This document shows, piece after piece, positions 1 through 11,621 of a stretch of DNA of 64,000 nt. This DNA is from Dillenia suffruticosa (Eukaryota; Streptophyta; Magnoliopsida; Dilleniales; Dilleniaceae): positions 8,246,001-8,310,000 of the forward strand of contig JAVTVX010000010.1 in the NCBI GenBank assembly GCA_033439265.1, written 5' to 3'. The position numbers were made by a program, and so were the translations under genes. Numbering within the stretch: the first letter of the stretch is position 1; each line of letters starts with the position of its first letter. Below the pieces are notes generated by a model, which did not search any database, had not been told where the DNA came from, and saw only the letters and a program-made list of their open reading frames with translations.

Positions 1-333
1 TCCTTTTTTTTGTATGCTTGAGTATTCACTGTGATAAGACATGAATCAAGAACTTTTATTATAAGACAAAGATTTCAAATTATTCAGGTGTTTTTTGAGA
101 AAAGTCTATTGGTTCATTTATTGTTTCTTTTTCTTTTAATTTTTTTTACTAATTATATTGTCATTTCGTTTGAATAATAGCAATAAGATAGGTTTATTTT
201 TAAAATTTATTCACAAACATGCTCACAAGTATGATCTTGTGTGCTCACACATGGTACAAATTGCAAAAACATAAACTGTCAAGGAAACTAAAATAGCTAA
301 ACCGATCATACAAATGCGGAATGTCCTGAAAGG
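1..333. other. 3' flank of CYP71 gene A
   Basis: This non-coding stretch lies beyond the stop codon of gene A. It is recognisably similar to the DNA past the stop of gene B (about 24060-24390) and, inverted, to that past gene C (about 60004-60330). Shared wording includes the stretch around a catgaatcaagaacttt motif near position 40-56. The similarity marks the 3' limit of the duplicated unit. No other element is visible here. Confidence 0.7.
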
Positions 334-679
334 TCAAGGATTGTAAGGTGTTGGGACCAAGTATAGTGGATATTTCTTATGAATGGCCAAACCATAGCGT
401 TCAGTCATGTCTAGCTCTTGGTTAGCCGATCCTTCCCGTAGATCCCAATCAAACCAGTACAAGAAGTTGGCAAGGGTATAACTCACTGAAGCAATACCAA
501 ATAATATTCCTGGACAACCCCTCCTTCCAAAACCAAAAGGAATAAATTGAAAATCTTGGCCAGTAAAGCCAATTGGATTATCTAGAAATCATTCGGGATA
601 AAACTTTCCTGGCATTTCCCAAAGTTTGGGGTCCCTATGAATTGCCCATACATTAATCTGCACTTTTGTTTTTGGTGGA

Positions 680-972
680 TGTAACAACTACTAACCATAG
701 GGTTAGTAGTTAATCATAGTTAATAAGAATAGTTAGTGGTTAATTATGATTGTTAGATTAGTTAGTAGTTAACAAGTTTGGTTAGTAATAGAATTAGTAT
801 AAATAGTAGTCTTTACAACATATAATGGATATTGAAATGCTATTGAAATCTCTCTCTTGTATTCTCTTTCTCTCTAAATCTCTCTCTCTCTCTCTCTATT
901 TTCTCCCCCTAATCTCTCTCCTTCTCTTGATCTCATTCTCTCTTCCTCTCTTTCTTTAGTTGGTCCATGACA
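680..972 (+). repeat. Left LTR of miniature element
   Basis: This 293-bp direct repeat has TG...CA ends. It differs from the right copy by the length of a CT microsatellite and about one substitution (taattatgattg versus taattgtgattg), which indicates recent insertion. The (TC)n tract near 880-900 probably lies in the transcribed leader. Confidence 0.93.
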
Positions 973-975
973 ATT

Positions 976-987
976 TGGTATCAGAGC
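976..987 (+). promoter_or_regulatory. Primer binding site (tRNA-iMet)
   Basis: The sequence TGGTATCAGAGC lies three bases after the left LTR. It is the standard match to the 3' end of plant initiator methionine tRNA and marks the minus-strand priming site of the miniature LTR element. Confidence 0.9.
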
Positions 988-1008
988 ATACGATTCTTGG
1001 TATAATCC

Positions 1009-1269
1009 ATGGCGGAAGATAATTGGAGCAAAAGAATTGACGCTATTATGGCACGCATCGATAACAAATTCAACATTATAATAAAAATGTTTGGTATCGA
1101 TGAACATATCCAAACTTTGGTGGAAAAAGAGCAAGAAAAGGAAAAGATATTGGAAACCAACAAAACAAATCAAATGGTAGAAGAAGCAATGCCAAAATCA
1201 TGGAAAAGCAATGTATTGAATCACTTTCTAAACCCCTCATTTTATCTACTCCTAGTGAAGAAATGTTGA
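1009..1269 (+). CDS. Gag-like leader ORF of the miniature element
   Basis: An 86-residue ORF starts 21 bases after the primer site. It opens with MAEDNWSKRIDAIMARID and is rich in Lys, Glu and Ile, like the N-termini of plant retrotransposon gag proteins. It has no zinc knuckle or other domain and ends early. A second overlapping frame (1200-1595) contains three ~24-bp direct repeats at about 1285-1372, encoding a repeated KKEGSCMI-type unit. This is probably a degenerate gag fragment and may not be translated usefully. Confidence 0.5.
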   Translation: MAEDNWSKRIDAIMARIDNKFNIIIKMFGIDEHIQTLVEKEQEKEKILETNKTNQMVEEAMPKSWKSNVLNHFLNPSFYLLLVKKC

Positions 1270-1659
1270 GAGTAGAAGAACTTCAAATATCCAAGAAAGA
1301 AGGATCTTGCATGATCAAGAAAGAAGGGTTTTGCATGATCAAGAAAGAAGAGTCTTGCATGTCCAAGAAAGAAATTGTTAATGGTGGGTTCTTGCCAATT
1401 CCTTCAAAGGTTGAATTTTCGGTATTCATCGAACAAAATTTTTCACCAAGAAGAAGTTCAAGAAAAGTGTCTTTCAAGCTTCTTCATCTCTATTTTTCTT
1501 CAACTATTCTTATTGCAACTCAAATTCCATGCATTGTTCGTCTCTATCACCTTATCTCTCAACACAAATACAAACCTTGGTTCAAAATTCAGTGATTCGA
1601 AATCTCAATTCTTGGTTTTCCATCCTTGAGGACAAGGATGTATTCAAGGAGGGAAGTAT

Positions 1660-1954
1660 TGTAACAACTACTAACCATAGGGTTAGTAGTTAATCATAGT
1701 TAATAAGAATAGTTAGTGGTTAATTGTGATTGTTAGATTAGTTAGTAGTTAACAAGTTTGGTTAGTAATAGAATTAGTATAAATAGTAGTCTTTACAACA
1801 TATAATGGATATTGAAATGCTATTGAAATCTCTCTCTTGTATTCTCTTTCTCTCTAAATCTCTCTCTCTCTCTCTCTCTATTTTCTCCCCCTAATCTCTC
1901 TCCTTCTCTTGATCTCATTCTCTCTTCCTCTCTTTCTTTAGTTGGTCCATGACA
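1660..1954 (+). repeat. Right LTR of miniature element
   Basis: A 295-bp copy of the left LTR, preceded by a purine-rich tract (AAGGAGGGAAG, about 1647-1657). It is followed directly by the GTGGA target duplication and then by P450 exon 2 sequence. Confidence 0.93.
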
Positions 1955-2322
1955 GTGGAATATCGTAGCCGTTGAGTTTGATCCATGTAGATGTTTCTCG
2001 GGGAACTAAAAAGGGGCCAGGTGGATGTAACCTTAAACTCTCTTTGATCACGCAAGTCAAGTATTCCATTTGCGCGACGTCATCCAAATCTATAAGTGCT
2101 TTCTTTCCAACAACTCCTCTTACCTCCTCTTGTGCTCTCCTCATTTTAGTTGGATTTCTGACAAGCTCTGACATAGTCCGTATAATCGTTATTGCACAAG
2201 GATTAATTCCACCCATTAGCACGTCCTGCCATTCAAACAAAAGTATGCGTGTTAAAAACCACAAAAAAGAGTTTGACATAGACAAAGAAAAATGAGATAA
2301 GCAAGAGGGACATACCAATAGG

Positions 2323-2777
2323 TGTAACACCAATCAAGTTTTATGGGATGACTGTATAAATTATGGACATTTATTCGTAAAACCCTCATATTGAATTATT
2401 TCATTACATTGAGACATTTGTGAATATTAAAAAAAAAATAACTTGGGAATTTATTTTATATATGCGTAGAATTTAAGTTCGCTCGGTGTGGCGGCTGCTC
2501 ATGCTCTAGTTGGGCATGACAGTAGAGGTCTGTTGCTAGGACTGCTAGAAACTTTATAGTCTTGCGTTGTTCTGGATGTTGGCTGTGGTATTTGTTGATT
2601 TTGGAGAGGCCGAGATGGCCAATTGTTTATTTTTACAGGATGAATGTCATATACAGGTGAAATTGTATATAGGAAACCTCCGATTTATGGGGAGGTTTTG
2701 TCCGATTTTCTATAAAAATACAGTCGGCATCCAGGGACAACGGGCGGCTGTTCACGATCCCGGTTCGGGGTGTGACA
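2323..2777 (+). mobile_element. Internally deleted solo LTR at CYP71 A exon 1 end
   Basis: A 455-bp insertion flanked by ATAGG duplications (2318-2322 and 2778-2782). It starts TGTAACACC and ends GTGTGACA, as an LTR does. Only about the first 17 bases correspond to an LTR start. The rest (about 2340-2777) matches the last ~440 bp of the 3.2-kb solo LTR at 25487-28693. The element is therefore an LTR with roughly 2.7 kb missing from its middle. It sits three bases upstream of the GT donor of gene A's intron. Confidence 0.88.
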
Positions 2778-3702
2778 ATAGGACTCCCTTGATGCTTTCT
2801 TGGGTGAGAACACTGTCGTCAACGCTTGCCTTCTTGGGATTCAGAAGAGCTTCAATGAAGACTTTGTTCTCATTATCATTCCTCTTGCACTTGTGTCGTT
2901 TGATTTCACGTTCAAGAAAACCGTCTACTAGCTTGAAAGATTTTTCAAGTTTTGCATCAAAGCCCGTGATTCTGTCCATCCACCCCATGCATGGAAACAA
3001 TTCTCTAAAGCTACAAGAAGCAATCATCTTTGTAACCTTCTTTGCCAGGCCTCCAAATCCAGGTCCACCCATTCCTTCATACCTTTGACCAAGAATACAC
3101 CTGCATGCTATGTTGTTTGTGGCCGTGATTGACATGACACTCAGATTAACGGGTTCCTTCTTAAGACTTGACTGTTGAATTTTTGTAACCACACGAGCTA
3201 GTATTTCTTCACGGATGTCTTGAAATGATTGCACCCTTTTCTGGGTCAAAAGCTCCGCAACACATAATTTCCTTAATTCCATCCAACGCTGGCCATATGG
3301 TGATATCAGTATGTCATGACCTTGATAAAATATAACACCTGCGCCCCTCGTAGCGTATCTGTTCTTAAAATTGACATCTTGGGTCTTCAAGACTTCTCTG
3401 GCCATCTCTGGAGATGAAACAACCAGAGTTCGAACTTTGCCTTCGTGTATGAGCATTAGAGGACCATACCTGTCCGAGAGGGCTCTGAAAGAGCGGTATG
3501 GAAGTGAACCAATCTGATGAAAGTTGCCTAGTAGTGGCAGTTTTGGTGGGGAAGGAGGCAGGTTGTATTTGCTAGCTCTGGAGAGCGTCCTAAGCAATAA
3601 CAGAAGAGAGAGGAACAGAAGACATAGAATGTGAGGAGTTAACCATGGGCTTACCTGCAGGTCTGCACCGTATTGCTGCAATGCTAATGGTAGCATATGC
3701 AT

Positions 3703-4183
3703 ATTCTTTGAACTTCTGGGCTCTTTTCGATGGTTGAGTTTGCTAACTAGGAAGACTTTGTTATTGAAGATAAAAGAGTGAATTCAGAAATATTATATAG
3801 ATAGAGTTCAGGCTCAACTGGCTATATCTTCTCTCCTTCAGACCTCTCAAGTTCAAGTCTCCTTAATGTACTAAAAATATATATAATAGATTGTATTGAG
3901 TGAGGTTGTGTTTGGGCGTAATGTACAATAACAATGAATATAATGAGAATATTCTGTGAATATTGCATTACTAAATGGAAACAAAATGTATTCCATATAA
4001 CATTTGATGCCAGGTAATTCAATTACCATAAGACACAGACTCAAAAATTTTCATTGGAACGGATTTTGGAAAATAAATCATTTTCCATTTAAATATAATC
4101 TCTGTTATCTATGTAATGGTTTCCTTCAAATTACAACAAGAAAAATCTAATTTACTAGGTCATGAAAAGACAGAAACACCTTT
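3703..4183 (-). promoter_or_regulatory. Upstream region of CYP71 gene A with TATA box
   Basis: This is the promoter-proximal flank of gene A. On the minus strand a TATATAAT box lies at 3792-3799, about 90 bases from the start codon. Gene C has an equivalent box at the same distance (58283-58290), and the stretch between box and start codon is conserved in A, B and C. A CACTA element interrupts the flank at 4184. Confidence 0.6.
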
Positions 4184-6497
4184 CACTACAAAAAAAACAG
4201 CCTTTTATCCACAAATTTAGCGACGAAAATTTTAAAAAAATTCGTCGCTAAAAACATTAGCTACGGATTTAGCGACAAAAAATTTTTCGTCACTAATAAC
4301 GCGTCGTAAAAATTTAGCGACAAAAATTAGAAATCCGTCACTAAGTTTAGCGACGAAAATCTGGAATCCGTCGGTAAATTTAGCGACAAATAAGTTTTCG
4401 TCGCTAATATTCGTCACAAAATTTAGTGACGAAAAATTATTCGTCGCTAAATTTAGCGACAAATAATTATCTTTCGCTAAAATCCGTCGCTAATTTAGGG
4501 GAAAAACAAACCTGTCAAAAAATTATCCGTCGCTGAATTAGCGACGGATTTGGAATTCGTCGCTAAAATCCGTAGCTGAATGAGCGACGGATTCAAATCC
4601 GTCGCTGATTCCATATGCCCTGCCCATGAGCTAGCCACGTGCCCACCCACCCCAGCACCCCCACCTGCCCGCCCAAGCCAGCACCCCCACCTGCCCCCCC
4701 ACCTGTCCGCCCAAGCCAGCACCCCCACCTACCCGCCCGAGCCAGCACCCTCGCGCAGCATCAACTCTTAATTGCTGAAAAATACCGCGCTTCTGCTTCT
4801 GCCTCCACTGTGATTAACTCCGAACTCCTGCACGAACCCCTGCACGCAATCTGTAAACCAACCACCAAGCCAAAGATATTATTGTGATATAAATTTTTTT
4901 TATTATTATTTATTATATTTTTTTCACATTTTTCTAATAATAATAATAAAATAATATATAATAACAATTTAAAATAATAAAAATAAAAATTTTTTTTATT
5001 TATACCACCAATCTAAAATAATATTAATTAAAAATAATAAATATGATAATTTTTAATAAAATAAAAAATAATAAAATACTAATTTAAAATAAAATAATAA
5101 ATTAATTAAAAAATATATTAATATTATATTTTGATTTCTTCTTTTTTCTTTTATTTTATTATTCTATTATTCTTTTTCATTTTTATTTTATTTTTTTAAT
5201 CCATAATTTAAAAATGAAAACAATAAAATTATAATTATCAATAAATTATAACATATTAATAATTTAAAAAATCTATATATTTAATCACAAAATATTTTTA
5301 TTCAAATTTCAATAAAATTATTATATATAAGAAATGAAAATAGAAAGAAAAAAAAACAATGGAAAAAAAAAGAATAGGAAACAAAAAGGTGGAAAAAGTT
5401 GGAAGAAAGAAAACAAAAATAGTTGGAAGAAAGAAAACAAAAATAACACTAGGTGGTATGGTGGTGATATGTACTCTGCTCAAATCTGAAGTTCAAGGTT
5501 CAAATCCCAACTGATAAATTTTTTTTTAGTATTAAAACAAAGGGCGCGGGCGCTGAGACAGGCGCGGACACCCAGGCAGGCAGGCGCCCGCGCAGGAATT
5601 AATATTTAATTAAAAAATTTATATTATTAAATAAAATAATTGAAATAAAATAAAATTACCTATACAATAATAAAAATATTAAATAAAAAAAGTAAAAAAA
5701 ATAATAAATTAATTAAAATATATATATAATTTAAATAAAATAAAATATTATTATTCTTCTAAAAAATGAAATATAATATAATAAAATAAAATGTAAATTA
5801 AAATATTATAAAATAATAATATGATTTGTTAATATAAATTAATAAAATAAAATAAAAATAAAATAAAATTATAATTAAAAGAATATAAAATTCAGCGACG
5901 GATTTGGAATCCGTCGCTAAATTACTAAAATAAAATAAAATAAAAATAAATTAAAATTCTAATTAAAAAAAAAGATTAAATTCAGCGACGGATAAATCCG
6001 TCGCTTAATTACCGGATATACGGATTGGGATTTTCATCTAGTGACGGATTTGTTTTCTGTCGCTAAATTAATTTTTAATTTAAATATTACATATTAATAA
6101 AATAAGAAGAAAAATAAAAAAATAAAATTCTATTTAAAAAAGATTAAATTTTGCGACGAATTTTAAATCCGTAGCAAAATTTTGCCATATTTAGCGACGA
6201 AATTTGCAACGAAAAATTTTTTGTCACCAATTAGTGACAAATTTAGTCACGAAAATTTTTTCGTCACTAATTAGCGACGAATTTAGCAATGAAAATTTTT
6301 TCGTCACTAATTAGCGATGAATTTTGCTACGAATAATGTGTCCGTCGCTAATTTAGCCACGACTTCCTTTTCGTTACAAATTTTATGGCAAATTAGCGAC
6401 GAAAAACTTTTTCGTCGCTAAATCCGTCGCAAAATAGCGACGAATTTTTTCCGTCGTGAAAATCCATGGCTAAAACCATGTTTTTTTTTTTGTAGTG
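4184..6497. mobile_element. Non-autonomous CACTA transposon D1
   Basis: A 2314-bp element bounded by CACTACAAAAAAAAC and its inverted form ending TTTTTTGTAGTG, with TTT target duplications at 4181-4183 and 6498-6500. Both ends carry dense arrays of GCGACGAA/GCGACGGA motifs in both orientations (about 4205-4610 and 6148-6470), the hallmark of En/Spm subterminal repeats. The interior is AT-rich with a GC-rich, proline-codon tract at 4620-4750 and a short GC island at 5540-5600. No transposase is present. It lies in the upstream region of gene A, in the same orientation as the 27.4-kb element. Confidence 0.93.
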
Positions 6498-7575
6498 TTT
6501 CACTCTCCTTGTGCGTAACCCTTAAAACTAAAGTCATGGAAGATGCCAAGGTTAGGATTTGGAATTTTAAAACTTATGGCAAAAAAGTTATATTTTAGGG
6601 CCAAAAGTGTTTTAATTCTCCTTAATTGATGTTCTAATTGTTATAAATTGTAGTATGGTGTGCCATCCCTAAATTGGACTCTACAATACTCGAATTGGTG
6701 TAGTCGATTAATCCGAATACCTATGGTCAAGTATTAAAAAAAAAAAAGTTGCTTACTAAATAAGGTAGAATATATATTACATCTACAATACCAAAAAAAA
6801 AAAAAAAAAGTGAACTACAAATAACTTATATTTTTTTCTGAGAAAAGGTAAAAATTAAAAATAGAAAATATATAGTTTTTAGATAATTAACCAACCATTT
6901 CATGTCATAACCTCTCTGAAGTTAAATCATGGATCAACCACAGACATTGCTTTGAGAAAGAGTAAATAAACCAAGACAATGAAGGAATGCAACTTTGTTC
7001 ACATGCTTAGATAATAAACTTTGCATCATAGGTACAACAGACCAAGAAAACTATCTTCGCTTGCAGACTGCAGCGTGGGATAGCTATATATATTGTTAAG
7101 AGATATCATTTTAAATTGATTTAATTTTGAGAATATTTAGTTTTTTTTATTTCTATATTCATAATATTTAATTTGATATTTTATAAACTAATTTTTTATA
7201 TAAATCAAATATATTATAATATTTCATCGAGCAAGCAATGGAGCACCAGGTCTCCCACCTTTTTTTTTTGCGGTAAGAATCTCATGCCCTGTTTGAATGC
7301 GTCAAAGCTAGGTGCTAAAGTTGATTTCACTGCCTTTTGGACTGTCTGCTGTGTTAACTAATATATATATTTAACAACCATCCTACATATAATAATGAAT
7401 ATACAATGACCTATATATTATAATGAATATACAATGACCTACATACAATACTGATTATACAATGACCTATATATAATAACGAATATACCTTGACCCGAAT
7501 ATAGTTCTTAGCTACCACAATAACAACATTCTAATAATTTGGAATCAATCCTTTGAAAGACAAATTTAAAAATGG

Positions 7576-7609
<34 letters not shown>
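6498..7609. other. Upstream flank of gene A beyond D1; no gene
   Basis: The part at about 6800-6900 is the reverse complement of DNA upstream of gene C (about 57335-57420), so this is the continuation of the duplicated P450 promoter flank behind the CACTA insertion. A tandem array lies at about 7375-7495 (about four ~33-bp units around atacaatgacctata). An (AT)n microsatellite lies at about 7583-7609. No coding potential is seen. Confidence 0.6.
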
Positions 7610-7611
<2 letters not shown>

Positions 7612-8460
7612 GTTAATTTAATTTATGTGGATTTTTCTACACCACTTGTTTCTATCTAAGATTATTTTCTCGTCTAAATCTTTAAATATCATATTTTTAC
7701 GAATAAATTACGTCCAAATTTTTAGTGATTTACCCATATATTTTACTAAATCTCATATATTTAAGTTGTTGGTTTTCCTAACCAGTGCGTTTCTTAGGTT
7801 TTCTTTGCACATGCCTAAATTATCTCAGACGACATTATTACATTTTATTCACAATTGAACTAACTCCCAATCTATTACGAATCTCTTCATTTCTAATTTT
7901 ATCTCTTTTAGTTTTGTCACATATCCATCTAAACATTTTCATTTCTGTTATGACTATTTTTTGTTCTTATTATTGTTTAATAACCCAGCACTCAATATCA
8001 TACAATAGTGCAGGTCTAACCGTGGTCCAATAGAACTTTCCCTTCAAATGCATTGATATCATGCGACTACAAAGAATTTTATATGTATTTCTCCATTTTA
8101 TCTAATTCGCTTGAATTTTATGGTTTATATCCTCATTTTTATTACCATCATTTTAAAATATAGAATTTACATATCTAAATCGTTTAATTTTTTGTATATT
8201 TTTTCCATTTAATCTAATCGTTTTTTTATCATTTCGATGATTGTCACTAAAAGTACAACCCATGTACTCTGTTTTCGATCTATTCAATATAAACGCTCTC
8301 GATTCCAGTATAACCCACTATAACTCTAATTTAACATAAATACTCTCTCTAGTTTTATCGATTAACACTATATTATATGCAAAAAATATATACGATGGTA
8401 TGTCATCTTGAATATTTTTTTGTGATTTTGTGTATTATTATGACAAAGAAGATGGGGCTT
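7610..8460 (-). pseudogene. Decayed LINE reverse transcriptase 3' region
   Basis: Reading the minus strand from about 8460, conceptual translation in shifting frames recovers segments typical of plant non-LTR reverse transcriptase and its C-terminal tail. These include VLIDKTRES after a degraded YADD box, SKTEYMGCTFS, FRYVNSIF, NHKIQANQM, FKGKVLLDHG and, further on, LGMCKENLRNALV. Stops and frameshifts are frequent, so this is an old 5'-truncated copy. The left limit is set by loss of similarity near the (AT)n tract; no poly-A tail or target duplication was identified. Confidence 0.75.
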
Positions 8461-8632
8461 AATGCCAACTGCTGATAGAGTCCAATGTTAACGGGGAAGT
8501 TATCACTCAAACTTCCGTAATTTCTTACATTGGTTACAATTCTTTCATACATTAGTTACAATTATTTCATACATATCTCTAATGAAATTATTGTATTTCG
8601 AGAAGATCGTTTCATCAGCGCCGATCACAATA

Positions 8633-11584
8633 TGTCACGCCCCGAACCGGGATTGTGAACAGCAGCCCGTTATCCCTAGATGCCTACTGTATTTTTATAG
8701 AAAATCGGGTAGAAGCTCCCCATAAATCGGAGGTTTTTCATATATAATTTTACCTGTATATCATATTCATTCTGTAAAATAAACAAATGGTCATCCCGAC
8801 CTCTCCAAAATCAACAAATACCACAGCTAACATCCAGAACAACGTAAAACTATAAACTTTCTAGCAATCCTAGCAATAGACCTTTACTGTCATGCCCAAC
8901 TAGAGCATGAACAGCTGCCACACCAAACGGACCTAAATTCTACGCATATATAAAATAAATTCCCAAGTTATTTTTAAATATTTACAAATGTCTCAATGCA
9001 ATGAAATAAATCAATACGAGAATTTCACGAATAAATGTCCATAATTTATACAGTATCCCAAAAAAAAATTATATAAATACATTGGTCAAATTAAAATCTT
9101 CAATATATAACGATATCACCAATCATCGTAGAGGAAGAGATGAAAATATCCATATCCAAGCCCAGTAATATCACGTTAGCGTCACAATGATACAAACCCA
9201 ACAATACCTCCTCGGTCCAACACTAATCCTGTGGGAAAGAAAGTGAGGGGTGAGTATCTATGGGAGGATACTCAGTAAGTGAGGGGATTGACATCATACT
9301 ATCAATATCGAGGGTGAATTTGGAGTATCAAAACATGAATCACAATATCAAGTATGAAAAAAATAACGTGTTGTTTCAACAAATCAGATATTATCAGGCA
9401 AACATTTGAAAATAACATATGCATCCAATGTGGAAATCAATTCATAAAGAGCCGACCAATCAAACAACCCCAGCAATGGTCTATCTCGACCAAGGACAAC
9501 GCATTGGGGATTTTTTCAAATGCAAGTATTAAATAATGGCTCTCTGCCTCAGTGTTGACCACAAACTACTCCAACTAACCTGTAAATAATAATAATGTAC
9601 ATATAACTAGTCGGCCGTGTATGGTGCCCCCGCCTGGTGCTAGATGGAGCCGTACTCAACGTCCTCTCTGATGAGGGTCAACCTTGGACACTCATACACA
9701 TGACGATCTAGCGGATACTTCTGGCCGAAGCGTATCCGAACACAAGGGGTGCCTCTACCAGATGTCCTTCGTAGATACGGATGCTATAGGAAGCATATCA
9801 CAATATCATATCGGCCGGGCACGTAGCCCCATGCATCCCATCACCATGTCAGCCGGGCATATAGCCCCATGTATCATATCATAACGTTGACCGGACATAC
9901 AGTCCAAATATATAAATAAATCCATTTAAAACCATGTGGCAATGCAGTGGAAGCATTAAAACATGTCAATATATCGAAAATGTGGCACAATATTCAGTTG
10001 TCAAAACTCATGGATGCATATCAATAAATTCAGAAATTAATACATTCCAAAGGTTATAAAACATTTCATAATATATTCAAAAGTTCTAACAATCATGCAT
10101 TTGCAGAAATATGTCATTGAAAAAGTATTTTTGAAACATGGTTTTCAATCAATAGCGAATGTCAAAATCCTACTCATTATTCTAGGGAGGGTGGTCACTC
10201 CCTATTTTCAAAACCAATCCAATCTGATTTCTCGAGTCTCCAAAAAAAGATCAATCTAATCAGATCATCAAAATTGAATATCAATTTCTCAAGCATCTTT
10301 AGCGTTTATCTGAAAGACATGAAATGTACAATATCCTCCACTTTACGGCTTATTTCATTCCAACCCTACAACCCAGATACTTTCATGCATATTTCAAAGT
10401 TTAACTCTAAGGGAAACTATTCGAATTCACTCGACATGATTTTGTGATTCTATAACATGCTTCTTTCGTATCAAACCATCTAGTTTCTGCAACATTCTAT
10501 ACTTAACCTTCAAAATCACATATAATCATTTCAGAAATTGCATTCTATTCGCATTCTACTTACACTCTAAATATATACAGAACCTTTCATCTTAGATTCA
10601 ATCCTAAATTCATTCAATTTATCAATTAGAGCAAAAATCTCCTCACCTAGGGTTTTCCCAAAGCGCAGAGTTTCGTCCGAATGTCTCTTCGTTCACTCCA
10701 AAGTCTGTAATGTTTTCTATCAAAACAAGATTTATTTGTTAGATATAAACACTTAGATCAGAATTAAAACTCTCAATTAGTTACCTGCGTGGAGGTTCGT
10801 GGGCTGCCACGGGCTCATGGGCCGTCACGAGCCGTCACGGGCTTTTGGGCTATAGTTAGCGGGCTCACTGGTCTGCGGGCCAGTGGGCTGGCGGGCTAGC
10901 GGGCTAGCGGGTTGGCGGGCTTGCGGCTGATAGGCCTGCGGTAGGTGGGCCTACGGCTGGTGGGCCTATAGGCTGGTGGGCTTGCGGGCTGGAAGGCTTC
11001 TGGCTGGCGGGCCTGCTGGTAATGGGCCTATGGGCTAGTGCTCGCCTGTGCGCTGGTGCGCGCCCGTGCGCTGCGCTGGTGAGCGCTCATGCGCCGGCTC
11101 ATGTGCTTGCTTGCACTCCGGGCTCGGTCCTACTTGCGGCCTGGCTCGCGCTCGAAGGCTCGGTCCTGCTCGTGGCCTGGGGTCGTGCTGCGGGCTCGGT
11201 CCTGCTCGCGGCCTGGCTCGTGCAAGCGGGCTGGGTCCTGCTCGCTCGCGGACTGAGGTGCGCTGTGGCTCGATTGTGTGCAAGGGTGGGTTGCGCTCAC
11301 GGAGGCTCTGCAATCGCGCGCTGTGGCGTGCAGTGGTGGAGCTCACGGTGGTGTGTGTGGTGGAAGAGAGAGATCAATCTAGGCTCGTGACGGAGGAAGG
11401 CGAGGCGGAGAGTGAGCGATCGTTGGAGATCGCGAGAGGGAGAGAAAGAAATAGGGAGATAGAGAGAAAAACCGAGAGGGAAAGAAGAAGAAGAAGGTAG
11501 GGATGGCGGTGGCGGTGGCGGTGGAACACGCGGTGAAGGAGGAGCGGCACCGCAGTGGGAGAAAAAATGAAGGGTCGGGAGAAG

Positions 11585-11621
<37 letters not shown>
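8633..11621 (-). mobile_element. Antisense solo LTR, main part (split by chromovirus)
   Basis: The segment begins with TGTCACGCCCCGAACC, the inverted 3' end of a gypsy LTR, and matches the inverted solo LTR at 25487-28693 over nearly its whole length. Its missing first ~92 bases lie at 21989-22080, beyond the inserted chromovirus. Outer flanks are CAATA (8628-8632) and CAATG (22081-22085), a 4/5 target duplication. It has no coding capacity. It contains three copies of a ~38-bp repeat at about 9811-9905 and a GC-rich segment at 10800-11350. Confidence 0.85.

Larger units (their letters stand above)
680..1954 (+). mobile_element. Miniature LTR retrotransposon in CYP71 gene A exon 2
   Basis: A 1275-bp LTR element lies in exon 2 of gene A, flanked by 5-bp target duplications GTGGA at 675-679 and 1955-1959. 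Two LTRs of about 294 bp begin TGTAAC and end GACA. A primer binding site matching initiator tRNA-Met follows the left LTR, and a purine-rich tract precedes the right one. The internal region is only 687 bp and has no protease, reverse transcriptase or integrase, so it must use enzymes from a larger relative. The size and layout fit the TRIM or short non-autonomous class. The interrupted P450 reading frame resumes cleanly on both sides. Confidence 0.93.
334..3702 (-). pseudogene. CYP71-family cytochrome P450 gene A, disrupted
   Basis: This is a membrane-bound cytochrome P450 monooxygenase of the CYP71 family, a group that usually acts in plant specialised metabolism; the substrate cannot be read from sequence. 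The start codon is at 3702, aligning with gene C. Exon 1 runs from 3702 to the solo LTR at 2777 and encodes a hydrophobic N-terminal anchor, the proline-rich hinge (PPSPPKLPLLGN) and the WMELRK C-helix. The intron is at about 2226-2315, with a good GT donor and AG acceptor. Exon 2 covers 2225-1955 and 679-334 and encodes ESLRLHPP, FGFGRRGCPG and a TGA stop at 334-336. Lesions are a solo LTR three bases before the donor, a miniature LTR element in exon 2, and an in-frame TGA at 589-591 where the PERF arginine should be. It cannot make a full-length enzyme. Confidence 0.92.

Noticed and set aside
976..987. tRNA gene fragment
   Set aside because: Only 12 bases match tRNA-iMet, right after an LTR. 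This is a primer binding site, as at 14201-14212.
874..1163. Minus-strand ORFs opposite the miniature element gag
   Set aside because: Antisense shadows of the plus-strand frame and the CT microsatellite.
4580..4887. Proline-rich ORFs that could be an extensin-like gene
   Set aside because: They lie inside non-autonomous CACTA D1, with low-complexity codons and no signal peptide. The equivalent part of D3 does not keep the frame.
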